Positions 51,323-61,079 of a stretch of 64,000 bases of DNA are shown here, piece by piece. The DNA is from Acetobacteraceae bacterium (lineage in GTDB: Bacteria; Pseudomonadota; Alphaproteobacteria; Acetobacterales; Acetobacteraceae), in the NCBI GenBank assembly GCA_004843345.1, contig CP039460.1, positions 1,907,001 to 1,971,000 on the forward strand, written 5' to 3'. Every line of letters begins with the position of its first letter. The stretch's first letter is position 1. The notes under the pieces were generated by a model that saw only the letters and a list, made by a program, of their open reading frames with translations, was not told where the DNA came from and searched no databases. The position numbers and the translations under genes were made by a program.

Positions 51323-53110
51323 ATGGATAATGATAAGCAGCAGGCTAGTACAAGATTAGCTGTAGCGATTATTGGCTCTGCCCTGATTATAGGTGCCTCA
51401 ACATGGGTTCAGTATAAGTTTTTTCCACATCCAGAAGCCCAAAAAAAAGCTTCTGTAATATCTGCTGATCAACAACAGACTTCTGCACAACCTCAAGGCA
51501 CTGAGGTGCAAAAAAGTGAAGCGCCGGTCATTCCAAAACCATCAGAGCCGGTACGTAGAATTGAGATTACAGGCGAAAAATTACAAGGCTCATTGAATCT
51601 TCGCGGTGCAGTACTGGATGATTTGGTTTCTTTGAAATACAAAGAAACTTTAGATAAAGATTCACCTCACGTTAGATTTTTATCGGCTCAAGATTCTTCT
51701 TATCCAACTTACGTAACAATCGGCTGGAATCAACTTTCTGAAAATGCAAGCACCAAACTTCCTAATTTAGAAACTGTTTGGCAGAGTTCTGATAATGAAT
51801 TAAAGGCTGGTGGAAATCCTATTCTCTTAACATGGGATAACGGGGAGGGGGTCAATTTTAAAATTAAAATCTCACTGGATAAACAATATATGTTCAATAT
51901 CCAGCAAGAGGTTGAGAATAATTCAAATAATAAAATTACTTTACAGTCCTATCAGACGGTTCATAGAGATTTTCTTCCTAAAAATGCAGGATCTTTTACA
52001 GAATATTTAGGGCCTATTGGGGCTATAAACGCTGTTTTGAAAGATATAGGCTATAAAGATATTAAGAAAAATTCTGAGGCTACTGGCGGGTTAGCTTGGA
52101 GTGATACAGGATCTGGTGGCTGGGGCGGTATTACCGATAAGTATTGGCTTGTTGCTGCGGGTGCTCAGAAAGATCAGAAAGTCACACTTTCGTATAAGCA
52201 TCAACAGTCATTAAAGGAAAGCGGAGATTATCTTGTTTCTCTAACGTCTGCTCCTTCATTAACAGATTCTCAGACGGAATCTTCTACAAAATCTCTTGTT
52301 TTTGTTGGTCCGAAGGACTTTTCACTTCTTTCCGCATATCAGAAACAATATAGTCTTGATAGGTTTGACTCTGCGATTGATTTTGGCTGGTTCTCTTTTC
52401 TAACGCGTCCTATTCTTTGGGTTTTACATTGGCTTTATGGTTTAATTGGGAATTTTGGTTTGGCTCTGATGGCCTTGACCGTGATTGTCAAAATTCTTCT
52501 TTTTCCATTGGCTTCAAAGGCAGCGGTTTCTGCTGCTCGAATGAAGCTTTTGGCGCCAAAGATGGCAGAGCTTAAAAAGAAATACTCGTCTGATCCTAAG
52601 GCAATGAATCAGCAGATGATGGCACTTTATCGTGAAGAGAAGGTACATCCTGCTGGTGGCTGTCTACCAATACTTATTCAAGCTCCCATCTTTTTTTGCT
52701 TGTATAAGATGTTGAATATTAGTCTTGATGAGAGGCAGGCTCCGTTCTTTGGTTGGATTAAAGATTTATCTGTTCCAGATCCCACGAATATTTTTAATCT
52801 CTTTGGTTTGTTGCCCTTTAATCCAACTGTAATTTCTCCATTTTTACATGTGAGTTTATGGGGGTTGGCTCTTGGGTTTACATTCTGGATGATGCAAAAA
52901 CAGACCATGGTTAGCATGGATCCAGCTCAGGCACGCATTATGCAATTTATGCCTTTAGTCTATGTTTTTATTATGTCAGATTTTCCAGCAGGTCTTTTAA
53001 TTTATTATACATGGAATAATATTTTAACGTATTTGCAACAGGCTTACATTCAGCGTCGCACAGTTCTTCCTGTTCCTGTAAAAGGCGGTGTTATTGAAGG
53101 GAAGAAGTGA
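51323..53110 (+). CDS. yidC: Membrane protein insertase YidC
   Basis: Inserts and folds inner-membrane proteins alone or with SecYEG. One N-terminal helix (LAVAIIGSALIIGASTWVQY) is followed by a large periplasmic beta domain (residues 70-340). Five conserved helices follow (GNFGLALMALTVIVKILLFP; PLASKAAVSAARMKLLAPKM; PAGGCLPILIQAPIFFCLYK). At 595 residues it is a full gram-negative YidC. Confidence 0.97.
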   Translation: MDNDKQQASTRLAVAIIGSALIIGASTWVQYKFFPHPEAQKKASVISADQQQTSAQPQGTEVQKSEAPVIPKPSEPVRRIEITGEKLQGSLNLRGAVLDDLVSLKYKETLDKDSPHVRFLSAQDSSYPTYVTIGWNQLSENASTKLPNLETVWQSSDNELKAGGNPILLTWDNGEGVNFKIKISLDKQYMFNIQQEVENNSNNKITLQSYQTVHRDFLPKNAGSFTEYLGPIGAINAVLKDIGYKDIKKNSEATGGLAWSDTGSGGWGGITDKYWLVAAGAQKDQKVTLSYKHQQSLKESGDYLVSLTSAPSLTDSQTESSTKSLVFVGPKDFSLLSAYQKQYSLDRFDSAIDFGWFSFLTRPILWVLHWLYGLIGNFGLALMALTVIVKILLFPLASKAAVSAARMKLLAPKMAELKKKYSSDPKAMNQQMMALYREEKVHPAGGCLPILIQAPIFFCLYKMLNISLDERQAPFFGWIKDLSVPDPTNIFNLFGLLPFNPTVISPFLHVSLWGLALGFTFWMMQKQTMVSMDPAQARIMQFMPLVYVFIMSDFPAGLLIYYTWNNILTYLQQAYIQRRTVLPVPVKGGVIEGKK

Positions 53111-53141
53111 TTTTCAGAGATGAAAATGCGAGGAAGGAAGT

Positions 53142-53825
53142 GTGTTGAAGATGTTAAAAAATGATGCAAATCTGGAGGCAGATCGCTTCTCGGAAGAAGA
53201 AATTAATTTTGGAAGAAAGCTTTTTGCCCAGGATTGTTCTTTTTTTCACGGTGCACAGGTATTAGAGCATTTGCCTGCTCCCTCTCTTCCGGAAGTAGCA
53301 TTTGTTGGACGTTCGAATGTTGGAAAGTCTAGCATTATTAATGCAATTACAGGACAAAATGCCTTGGCACGTACTTCCTCAGAACCGGGAAGAACGAAAC
53401 AATTAAATTTTTTTAATTTGGGGAAAAGGTTAGTCCTTGTTGATTTGCCAGGATATGGTTTTGCTAAAGCTTCCAAGGAAGTTAAGGAAGACTGGCAAAA
53501 AACAATGTTTTTGTATTTACAAGGACGCCCAACCTTACGACAGGTTGTTGTTTTAGTTGATGCTCGTGTAGGTGTTAAGCAAAGCGACAAGGATGTATTT
53601 ACGCTTTTGGACAAGGCTGCAATTTCGTATCGTGTGGTTTTCACTAAGGTAGATGATGCACGTAAAACAGAGCTTGATAAACATCTTGTTGCGCTTGAAG
53701 ATGTCATACGCATTCATCCTGCGGCTAATCCAGAAATCTTATTTACGAGTAGTCGAAAAAATGTAGGTATTGAAGCGTTAAGAGCTATTTTGTCAGCCTT
53801 TTCAGCCCCTAAACCCGTTCTTTAA
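53142..53825 (+). CDS. engB: Ribosome biogenesis GTPase EngB (YsxC/YihA)
   Basis: Essential GTPase needed for 50S assembly and placement of septa. G1 GRSNVGKSSIINAITGQNAL, G3 DLPGYGFAKA and G4 TKVD are intact, with EPGRTKQLNFFNL between. Start GTG 53142 has GAGG 8 nt upstream; ATG 53151, three codons later, is also possible. 227 residues including about 30 N-terminal extra. Followed by argB after 12 nt. Confidence 0.94.
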   Translation: MLKMLKNDANLEADRFSEEEINFGRKLFAQDCSFFHGAQVLEHLPAPSLPEVAFVGRSNVGKSSIINAITGQNALARTSSEPGRTKQLNFFNLGKRLVLVDLPGYGFAKASKEVKEDWQKTMFLYLQGRPTLRQVVVLVDARVGVKQSDKDVFTLLDKAAISYRVVFTKVDDARKTELDKHLVALEDVIRIHPAANPEILFTSSRKNVGIEALRAILSAFSAPKPVL

Positions 53826-53837
53826 TAAATAATAAAG

Positions 53838-54659
53838 ATGCCTTTACCAGAAATGACAGAAAGAGACGCCTTTTTTACACCTTCTAAGCGCTACGTGGTG
53901 ATTAAGTATGGTGGGCATCTTATGGAAGGAGGAGATACTGCTTTCTCAAAACAAATTGTCTCCTTATACAAGCAGGATATTCTTCCTATTATTGTTCATG
54001 GAGGAGGTCCAGAGATTACCCAAATGCTAACGCGTTTGGATATACCAAGTGAGTTCATTGACGGTTTACGAAAAACAACTGAAGAATCTCTAGAGATTAT
54101 TCAAATGGTGTTGTGTGGTATTATCAACAAGAGATTGGCGAATTCGCTTACCTTAGAAGGAGCTTCTGCTGTTGGAATTTCTGGAACGGATGCTTCCTTG
54201 ATCGTAGCAGAGCGTATGAGTCATGAGTTAGGCTTTGTTGGGCGTCCTGTGGATGTGAATACGGCTGTTTTAGAGACAATTTTAAAAGGAAATGTGATTC
54301 CTGTTATTGCGCCAATTAGTGCGGATCTGGTCGGGCAGTCTTATAATATTAATGCAGATGCGGTTGCAGCTTTTATTGCTGGTGCACTTCAAATTAGTCT
54401 ATTTATTTTAACAGACGTTGCTGGTGTTCGGGATGCAAATGGTGAAATACGGGATTCTTTAAATGAATTTCTAGCTCAAAAATTCTATGATGAGCGTATT
54501 ATAAAAGACGGTATGTATCCCAAAGTTCAAGCTTGCTTATCAGCTTTAAAGTTAGGGGCTAAAGAGGCTTTTATTTTAGACGGAAGAGTTCCGAAAAACT
54601 TGCATCGATTTTTGATAGATAATGATCATTACATTGGGACGAAAATTTCTTTAGATTAA
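53838..54659 (+). CDS. argB: Acetylglutamate kinase
   Basis: Second step of arginine synthesis. VIKYGGHLMEGG near residue 17 is the phosphate-binding loop, with IIVHGGGPEITQMLTRLDIP next and NINADAVAAFIAGALQISLF later. 273 residues, normal. It is downstream of engB in a likely operon that continues with two lysine-pathway genes. Confidence 0.94.
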   Translation: MPLPEMTERDAFFTPSKRYVVIKYGGHLMEGGDTAFSKQIVSLYKQDILPIIVHGGGPEITQMLTRLDIPSEFIDGLRKTTEESLEIIQMVLCGIINKRLANSLTLEGASAVGISGTDASLIVAERMSHELGFVGRPVDVNTAVLETILKGNVIPVIAPISADLVGQSYNINADAVAAFIAGALQISLFILTDVAGVRDANGEIRDSLNEFLAQKFYDERIIKDGMYPKVQACLSALKLGAKEAFILDGRVPKNLHRFLIDNDHYIGTKISLD

Positions 54660-54683
54660 GCACTCAAAGCTGGAGAAAAAATT

Positions 54684-55517
54684 ATGTTAGAACAAAATTT
54701 TTCAAAACAAATAGAAGAAATTTGGAATCGTCGAGATTCTTTAAGTGCTCTTCAGAATCAAGAGGATTTTAAACTTGTTAATAAAGTTCTCTGCGCTTTG
54801 GATGAAGGTTCTGTTCGTATCGCCTCTCTTACTCCCCAAGGTAATTGGCATGTGAATGAGTGGCTTAAAAAAGCTATTCTATTATATTTTAGACTTTCCA
54901 ATAATAGCGTTTTACAGGCTTCTTGTGGTGGCGCTTCTGGCTTTGATAAAGTCCCTTTGAAATGTGCGGGTTGGACAGAAAGCGATTTTCAAAAGGCAGG
55001 TTTTAGAGCTGTCCCAGGGGCTATTATTCGTTATTCTGCACATATTGAAAAAGGCGTTGTTGTTATGCCTTCTTTTATCAATGTTGGTGCTCGTGTTGGT
55101 AAAGGCACAATGATTGATACTTGGGCGACTGTCGGGTCATGTGCCCAGATTGGAAAAAATTGTCATATTAGTGGTGGGGCTGGAATCGGTGGTGTTTTAG
55201 AGCCATTGCAGGCTTCTCCAGTTATTATTGAAGATAGTTGTTTTATTGGAGCTCGCTCTGAAGTTGCAGAAGGCGTGATCATACGCAAAGGATCAGTCTT
55301 ATCTATGGGGGTTTTTTTGAGTGCCTCAACACGTATTATAGATCGCAATACAGGGGAGGAGTTTAGAGGAGAAGTTCCGCCATATTCTGTTGTTGTTCCA
55401 GGTTTCCGTGAGCCGTCAGAAAAAGGAAAGCCTGGACTTTCTTGCGCTGTGATTGTTAAAAGAGTTGATGCCCAGACACGTTCGAAAACAGGGATTAATG
55501 AACTTTTACGGGATTGA
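54684..55517 (+). CDS. dapD: 2,3,4,5-tetrahydropyridine-2,6-dicarboxylate N-succinyltransferase
   Basis: Succinylase branch of lysine and meso-diaminopimelate synthesis. An N-terminal helical domain is followed by a left-handed beta helix ([60 protein letters not shown]). 277 residues. ATG 54684 has CTGGAG upstream. Works directly with dapE, 21 nt downstream. Confidence 0.96.
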   Translation: MLEQNFSKQIEEIWNRRDSLSALQNQEDFKLVNKVLCALDEGSVRIASLTPQGNWHVNEWLKKAILLYFRLSNNSVLQASCGGASGFDKVPLKCAGWTESDFQKAGFRAVPGAIIRYSAHIEKGVVVMPSFINVGARVGKGTMIDTWATVGSCAQIGKNCHISGGAGIGGVLEPLQASPVIIEDSCFIGARSEVAEGVIIRKGSVLSMGVFLSASTRIIDRNTGEEFRGEVPPYSVVVPGFREPSEKGKPGLSCAVIVKRVDAQTRSKTGINELLRD

Positions 55518-55538
55518 AAGTTTGAAAGAACTTTAATA

Positions 55539-56705
55539 TTGGAAAATCAAGAAAATGAGAAAGAGCTTTTTTTAAGAGAAAAGCTTGAGGATCCTGTTTT
55601 TATTTTACAGAACTTGCTGCGTTGCCGCTCTATTACGCCAGAAGACGACGGTGTTCTTTCTTTAACAAAAAGAATGCTGGAATCTTTGGAGTTTTTCTGT
55701 ACGGAGCTCGCCTTTGGCCCTAAAGGAAAAGAAACAAAAAATCTTTTTGCTTTTTTAGATGGTAAGGCTGAAGAATATCTTTGTTTTGCGGGGCACACGG
55801 ACGTTGTGCCAGCTGGAGAAGGATGGAGTAAGGAGCCGTTTTCAGGAGACTTAACAGACGGAATAATAACAGGACGAGGTGCTGTTGATATGAAGGGCGG
55901 CTTGGCTTGTATGATAGCAGCTGCTGCAAGAGTTTTGAAAGAAAAGTCTTTTAAGGGCAAACTTGCTTTTCTTCTTACAGGAGATGAAGAAGGGCCTGCA
56001 ACTTTCGGGACAGTCAAGTTACTTGAATGGCTCAGAGAAAAAAATGAACATCCAGATTTTTGTCTTCTTGCAGAGCCTACAAGCGTTGAAAAAATTGCAG
56101 ATGTTTTAAAGATTGGGCGTCGTGGTAGTCTGAATGTAAAGCTTAGAGCTCAAGGTAAACAAGGACATGTCGCTTATCCGCACTTGGCATGTAATCCTGT
56201 GCCTATTCTTTTGAATATTTTGCAAGAATTTTTGCAATGGCAGTTAGATGAAGGGAGTGAGTATTTTGAACCGTCTTCTTTGCAGATAACGTCATTGGAG
56301 ACAGCTGAAGGGGCAAGTAACGTCATTCCATCTACCGCTTCTGCTTCTTTTAATATCCGCTTTAATGATCTCCATACAGGAAGCCAACTTTCAAATTATA
56401 TTGAAAAAATTGTTTTAAAATATCCTGAAGTTAAATGCGAAATTAGCGTCAGTGGAGAATCTTTTTTGACGACGCCTACAAAATATGTTCAGAAATTAGA
56501 AATCGCCTCTGAAAAAATTATGGGATACAAGCCTAGAAGAGAAACAGGAGGAGGCACTTCTGATGCTCGCTTTATTTCAAAATATATGCCCGTCGCAGAG
56601 TTGGGGCTTTTGAATAAAACGATGCATGCTGTTAATGAATGTGCTTCGATAAATGATTTAGAAAACCTAACACAGATTTATAAAACCTTTTTAGAAATTC
56701 TATGA
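55539..56705 (+). CDS. dapE: Succinyl-diaminopimelate desuccinylase
   Basis: M20-family zinc amidase giving LL-diaminopimelate. Metal and catalytic sites are FAGHTDVVPAGEGWSKEPFS, GRGAVDMKGGLACM, LLTGDEEGPATFGT and the C-terminal TGGGTSDARFI with NKTMHAVNECAS. The start is TTG 55539; there is no ATG before the catalytic domain. 388 residues. Overlaps the SMR gene by 4 nt. Confidence 0.93.
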   Translation: MENQENEKELFLREKLEDPVFILQNLLRCRSITPEDDGVLSLTKRMLESLEFFCTELAFGPKGKETKNLFAFLDGKAEEYLCFAGHTDVVPAGEGWSKEPFSGDLTDGIITGRGAVDMKGGLACMIAAAARVLKEKSFKGKLAFLLTGDEEGPATFGTVKLLEWLREKNEHPDFCLLAEPTSVEKIADVLKIGRRGSLNVKLRAQGKQGHVAYPHLACNPVPILLNILQEFLQWQLDEGSEYFEPSSLQITSLETAEGASNVIPSTASASFNIRFNDLHTGSQLSNYIEKIVLKYPEVKCEISVSGESFLTTPTKYVQKLEIASEKIMGYKPRRETGGGTSDARFISKYMPVAELGLLNKTMHAVNECASINDLENLTQIYKTFLEIL

Positions 56706-57040
56706 ACACGTTTTTACCTTGGGTTTATCTTGGTTTTGCTATTTTGTTAGAGGTTATAGCAACATCCTTAATGAATAAAAGCGCGGGTTTTTCTAAAGTT
56801 GTGCCTGCGATTTCTGTATTGGCTTTGTATGGAGTAAGTTTCTTTTGCATGGCGAGAGCATTGATAGCAATTCCTGTTGGGTTAGCTTATGCTATTTGGT
56901 GCGGTTGTGGGATCGTTGCCATTGCATTTATCAGTTTGCTGTTTTTTAAACAGCATCTTTCTTGGCTTGCTTGGGCAGGAATCGGATTTATTTTCTTGGG
57001 AACGATTTTGGCCGTTATAGGCGGAGGGCTTAATGAGTAG
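56702..57040 (+). CDS. Small multidrug resistance (SMR) family transporter
   Basis: A 112-residue, four-helix proton-coupled exporter. The essential Glu17 lies in WVYLGFAILLEVIATSLMNK, and GLAYAIWCGCGIVAIAFISL is the helix-3 signature. Sequence does not tell EmrE-like drug export from Gdx/SugE-like guanidinium export, although YAIW fits both. Coupled to dapE by overlap, probably by chance packing. Confidence 0.87.
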   Translation: MNTFLPWVYLGFAILLEVIATSLMNKSAGFSKVVPAISVLALYGVSFFCMARALIAIPVGLAYAIWCGCGIVAIAFISLLFFKQHLSWLAWAGIGFIFLGTILAVIGGGLNE

Positions 57041-57108
57041 TCTTTACGCATGAAGGAAAATAAAGGTTTACAGGGACAAAATGCTAAAAGATATTAATAA
57101 TTAAAACC

Positions 57109-57897
57109 TCAATGGAAAAGTTTCTCTTTATAGCCAGCTTCCATAAAAAATAATCCTTCGGGAGGAGCTGTTTGCCCTCCTGCTGATCGGTTTTTTGCTT
57201 CGAGTGCATGGATTAAATCCTGATTAGACCATTGTCCTCGTCCAATAAGTGTCAGTGTTCCGACCATGTTTCTGACTTGATGATGTAAGAAAGAACGGGA
57301 TTTTGTAATGATACGGATGAGGTCGTTTTCTCGGATAATATCAAGCTGATCTAATGTTTTGATAGGGCTCAAAGCTTGGCAAGCGCTTGCTCGAAAAGTA
57401 GTAAAATCGTGCTGACCTATTAAAAGTTTTGCGGCATCTTGCATAGCTTGAGCATCTAAAGCGAAAGGAAAATGCCAAACTCTATGTTTTGAGAGGGCAG
57501 GGCGAGCACGTCTTGTTAAAATATGGTACTCATAGCGACGCCATAATGAAGAAAAGCGTGCGTTCCAACCAAAAGGCGCGGGGGAAGCATTTAAGACAAC
57601 GATAGGATGCGGCTTTAGATGGAAGTTAATGCCATCAATGATATTTCGTTCACATAAGGAAAATTCTTTAGGAAAATCCAGATGCACCGGCATTGCTTGT
57701 GCATGAACACCAGAATCTGTTCTTCCAGAAGCAACAGAATGAACGCATGCGCCTTTGACTAATTTAGAGGCAGCTTTTTCTAAGAGCTCTTGCACCGCAA
57801 TATCTGTCTTCTGTCTTTGCCATCCGACATAATTTGTGCCGTCATACTCAAGTAAAATGGCCCAGCGTTGCTTATTTGATGCGCAAGCGTCTTTCAT
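57109..57897 (-). CDS. truA: tRNA pseudouridine(38-40) synthase
   Basis: Modifies the anticodon stem-loop. Opens WAILLEYDGTNYVGWQRQ, catalytic Asp61 is in ASGRTDSGVHAQAMP, and RSFLHHQVRNMVGTLTLIGR is the third block. 262 residues. Its start overlaps fmt by 4 nt; truA-fmt-def is a common translation cluster. Confidence 0.95.
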   Translation of the reverse strand: MKDACASNKQRWAILLEYDGTNYVGWQRQKTDIAVQELLEKAASKLVKGACVHSVASGRTDSGVHAQAMPVHLDFPKEFSLCERNIIDGINFHLKPHPIVVLNASPAPFGWNARFSSLWRRYEYHILTRRARPALSKHRVWHFPFALDAQAMQDAAKLLIGQHDFTTFRASACQALSPIKTLDQLDIIRENDLIRIITKSRSFLHHQVRNMVGTLTLIGRGQWSNQDLIHALEAKNRSAGGQTAPPEGLFFMEAGYKEKLFH

Positions 57898-58820
57898 TCT
57901 GAATCAAAATGGGCTGAGGAAGGTAAGTCACTTCCATTCATAAAATCTTTTGCGCTGAGCATTTTACGTCCAGACTTTTGGATTTTTTCAATTGAGATAA
58001 TGCCGTCACCAGTCACAACATTGAGGCTATTTTCTAGGATAGTTCCTGCTCGATAAGGGTTGGACAGTGTAGAAGGAATAATTTTTAAAGCGCCAATTTT
58101 CAGTTTTTCCCCGTTTAATATGGTGAAGCTGCCTGGCCACGGATAAAAAGCTCTAAATTTATTTTCAATTTCATGAGCAGATTTATTCCAGTTTATCTTC
58201 CCATCTTCACGGCTGAGGCGCCCAACGGTTGTTACGCCTTTTTGAGGCTGTGGCGTTGGTTTTGGAAAAGGAGACTGTAGTAATTTTGTTAAAGATGAAG
58301 CCCCTAAATTTGAGAGACGAGTGGAAAGCGTTTCGGCAGTATCTTCTGGAAGGATAGCAAGCTTTGAAATTTGTAGAATATCACCTGTATCTAATCCTGC
58401 ATCCATTTGCATGAGCGTAATGCCTGTTTCTTTGTCCCCAGCAGCAATAGCCGCTTGGATAGGAGAAGCTCCACGCCAACGTGGTAAAATACTTGCATGG
58501 ATATTGATACAGCCCAATTTAGGCGCATCAAGAATTTCTTGTGGTAGAATGAGCCCATAAGCGCAAACGATTGCTAAATCGGCATTTAAAGATTTAAATT
58601 CTTCAATCGTTTGAGGGCGATTTTTTAAACGTTCTGGAAAGCGAACTTCAATACCTGCGTTTTCAGCCACAAGATGTACTGGTTGTTTTGTCAGTTTATT
58701 GCCTCTGCCCGTCGGGCGTGGCGGTTGCGTATAAACAGCTACAATGTCATGTCCAGCTTTAATTAGAGCCTTTAGAGCTGGTACGGAAAAGTCTGGAGAT
58801 CCCATAAAAATAAGGCGCAT
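57894..58820 (-). CDS. fmt: Methionyl-tRNA formyltransferase
   Basis: Formylates initiator Met-tRNA. Opens MRLIFMGSPDFSVPALKALI; catalytic core INIHASILPRWRGASPIQAA with GLDTGDIL; the C-terminal OB-like domain binds tRNA. 308 residues. 2 nt separate it from def. Confidence 0.96.
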   Translation of the reverse strand: MRLIFMGSPDFSVPALKALIKAGHDIVAVYTQPPRPTGRGNKLTKQPVHLVAENAGIEVRFPERLKNRPQTIEEFKSLNADLAIVCAYGLILPQEILDAPKLGCINIHASILPRWRGASPIQAAIAAGDKETGITLMQMDAGLDTGDILQISKLAILPEDTAETLSTRLSNLGASSLTKLLQSPFPKPTPQPQKGVTTVGRLSREDGKINWNKSAHEIENKFRAFYPWPGSFTILNGEKLKIGALKIIPSTLSNPYRAGTILENSLNVVTGDGIISIEKIQKSGRKMLSAKDFMNGSDLPSSAHFDSE

Positions 58821-58822
58821 AA

Positions 58823-59371
58823 TTACCCTTTTTTTCTTTGGTCTTTAGTAAGTTTTTTTAAAATGCGACTTCTCTTCAAGCTTGAAAGATGGTCTACAAA
58901 TAAAACGCCATTTAAGTGATCAAGTTCATGTTGAAAACAAGCAGCCTTGAGGTCATCACCTTCTTCCTCGATCCACTTTCCTTCAATATTTTGATAACGG
59001 ATTTTGACTTTCTCTGGCCGTGTGATTTCGGCAAATTGTTGAGGGAGAGAGAGACATCCTTCTTCTCTTGAGGAGAGTGTTTCACTTTTTTCAATAATTT
59101 CAGGATTTATAAGAATTTTAGGATCGGGTTCTTCATCTTCACGGCTTAAATCCATAATATAAAATCGTTTAGAAATTCCGACTTGAGGGGCAGCAAGTCC
59201 AATACCTGGCGCTTCATACATTGTTTTAAACATAGAAGGTAAGATTTTTTTGATAAAATCCATATCCTTATGTGAGACTTCTTCTGCAATTTTGTGCAGA
59301 ATAGGATGAGGGGGAAGCAAGATAGGGATTGTATTGTGTTTTTCGAGATTTTTAAGGAGTGAGTGAAGCAT
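58823..59371 (-). CDS. def: Peptide deformylase
   Basis: Removes the formyl group from nascent proteins, undoing Fmt. Motif 1 GIGLAAPQVG, motif 2 EEGCLSLPQ (Cys metal ligand) and motif 3 QHELDHLNGVLF (two His and Glu) are all present. 182 residues. Confidence 0.96.
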   Translation of the reverse strand: MLHSLLKNLEKHNTIPILLPPHPILHKIAEEVSHKDMDFIKKILPSMFKTMYEAPGIGLAAPQVGISKRFYIMDLSREDEEPDPKILINPEIIEKSETLSSREEGCLSLPQQFAEITRPEKVKIRYQNIEGKWIEEEGDDLKAACFQHELDHLNGVLFVDHLSSLKRSRILKKLTKDQRKKG

Positions 59372-59428
59372 AAGTCTTTGAGTACAGTGGATTGGAAATA
59401 GCGTATAGCAAGTTTAGAGAAAAAATAA

Positions 59429-60172
59429 CTAGAGAGAAAAGTTCTCACCAAGGTAAACGCGACGAACGTCATCGTTTTTAACAATAATTTCGGGCGTCCC
59501 TTCTGTTAAAACCTGACCACTATAGAGAATATATGCTCGATCAATAGCGCCTAGAGTTTCTCTCACATTATGGTCTGTAATCAGAACGCCAATGTTCCTA
59601 TCTTTCAAATGGATGACAAGTTCTCGAATTTCACTCACAGCAATTGGATCAATTCCGGCAAAAGGTTCATCTAAAAGAATATAATCTGGTTGGCTAGCAA
59701 GGGCTCTCGCAATTTCAAGTCGTCGGCGTTCGCCACCAGAAAGTGCCATAGAAGACGACTTCCTCAGGCGTGTGATGCCAAATTCTTCTAAAAGATTGTC
59801 TAGCATCATATGGCGTTTATCGCGATTAGATTCAACAACCTCAAGGGCAACCATAATATTGTCTTCTACCGAAAGACCTCTAAAAATGCTTGCTTCCTGA
59901 GGAAGGTAGCCAACACCTAGTCGTGCCCTGCGATACATAGGTAAGCGTGTAATATCAGCATTATCTAGCGTAATCATGCCCTCATCAGCTTGAACAAGTC
60001 CAACAATCATATAGAAAGTGGTCGTTTTTCCTGCTCCGTTAGGGCCAAGTAGACCGACTGCTTCACCTTTTCTAACAGATAATGAAACGCCTTTTACAAC
60101 TTGGCGTTTTTTATAGGATTTCATGATGTTATGAGCTACAAGGCCTGTTTCAAGAGAGATATTTTCAGTCAT
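59429..60172 (-). CDS. lptB: LPS export ABC transporter ATPase LptB
   Basis: Powers LPS extraction from the inner membrane with LptF/G. Walker A LLGPNGAGKTTTFYM (Gly43-Thr50), ABC signature LSGGERRRLEIARALA, Walker B YILLDEPFAGIDPIAV and H-loop ITDHNVRETL are intact. I start at ATG 60172, just after the lptA stop; ATGs at 60190 and 60184 would overlap lptA and are also possible. 247 residues. Confidence 0.95.
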   Translation of the reverse strand: MTENISLETGLVAHNIMKSYKKRQVVKGVSLSVRKGEAVGLLGPNGAGKTTTFYMIVGLVQADEGMITLDNADITRLPMYRRARLGVGYLPQEASIFRGLSVEDNIMVALEVVESNRDKRHMMLDNLLEEFGITRLRKSSSMALSGGERRRLEIARALASQPDYILLDEPFAGIDPIAVSEIRELVIHLKDRNIGVLITDHNVRETLGAIDRAYILYSGQVLTEGTPEIIVKNDDVRRVYLGENFSL

Positions 60173-60173
60173 T

Positions 60174-61079
60174 TTAGCTCGCATTTTCATTTGGGACGAT
60201 TAAACCTTGAACAGGATCTTCACCACCTGGAAGCATTCGTGAAATTCCTGTTTTCATATTTACAATAGCTTGAGAGCCATTATTTTGATTTTGGCCTTTT
60301 GTTACGCGAACATGTCCCATTAAACGTGCTAACTCAGGTCCAAATAAGTAAACGCCACGATCTCCAACAGCTGTTCTTGTTGGCGTTCTGACGGTGACAT
60401 CTCCCCATCCATATGCTCGATCAAGATCTGGAGCATCTGGTCCAAGCCTTTCCTTTTCTTCATCAGAATATCCGATGGCCTTAACCACATCGGCGGAAAA
60501 GCGTTTTCCATCACTTGTTGTGACGATTGCATCTCCTCGTCCGATAGAGATATGTGTATCAGGATAATATTCTAGCAGATCTCGGGCGGTTACAAAATTC
60601 TTTGCTGAAACGACACGTAATTTATTGCCTGTTAAAAGCATAATGCCTTTGTCTAGGTCGTAAATACCGTGATCTCCCCAAGCTTGATCTTTTTGGTTAT
60701 AAATATGCACATGGCCTATGGCCTCAATCCGATACAAGTCTTGATCGCCATCTTGGTCTCCATCATCTTCAGATTCTGGCTGAGGAATAGGTTCTTTTGT
60801 TACAGGATCTAAAGGTACTTTTTTTCTAAGATAACCAATGATTGTATCCGCATCTAAAGTAATATTGTTGCGAATACCTCTTGCGCCTCCAGTTAATGTA
60901 ACTGTATGAGCGTTTCGATCATAAATTTCTTCTTTTTTCCAATAAAGTCGAACTGTAGGGCCATGAGAGTTGTCATCAGCAGCATTAGCTACGGACGCTT
61001 GTAATAAAATCGGCGTGGCTAAAAAAGACCCAAGGGAAAAAAGGAGTAAATATTTTCTTAAAAAAGAACTCTGTATCAT
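60174..61079 (-). CDS. lptA: Periplasmic LPS transport protein LptA
   Basis: Forms the LPS bridge across the periplasm. Signal peptide (YLLLFSLGSFLATPILLQAS), then OstA-type beta-jellyroll repeats (TVTLTGGARGIRNNITLDAD, HIYNQKDQAWGDHGIYDLDK). 301 residues, longer than E. coli LptA (about 185), because of an acidic insert (EPIPQPESEDDGDQDGDQD near residue 95) and a longer C-terminal half; long forms are usual in alphaproteobacteria. Overlaps lptC by 4 nt. Confidence 0.88.
   Translation of the reverse strand: MIQSSFLRKYLLLFSLGSFLATPILLQASVANAADDNSHGPTVRLYWKKEEIYDRNAHTVTLTGGARGIRNNITLDADTIIGYLRKKVPLDPVTKEPIPQPESEDDGDQDGDQDLYRIEAIGHVHIYNQKDQAWGDHGIYDLDKGIMLLTGNKLRVVSAKNFVTARDLLEYYPDTHISIGRGDAIVTTSDGKRFSADVVKAIGYSDEEKERLGPDAPDLDRAYGWGDVTVRTPTRTAVGDRGVYLFGPELARLMGHVRVTKGQNQNNGSQAIVNMKTGISRMLPGGEDPVQGLIVPNENAS

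Noticed and set aside
53246-53713. A 155-codon open frame on the minus strand
   Set aside because: Antisense of engB, whose motifs are all intact; composition typical of a shadow frame.
55547-56017. A 156-codon open frame on the minus strand
   Set aside because: Exact antisense of dapE, Ser/Pro/Lys-rich from complemented codons, no ribosome-binding site.
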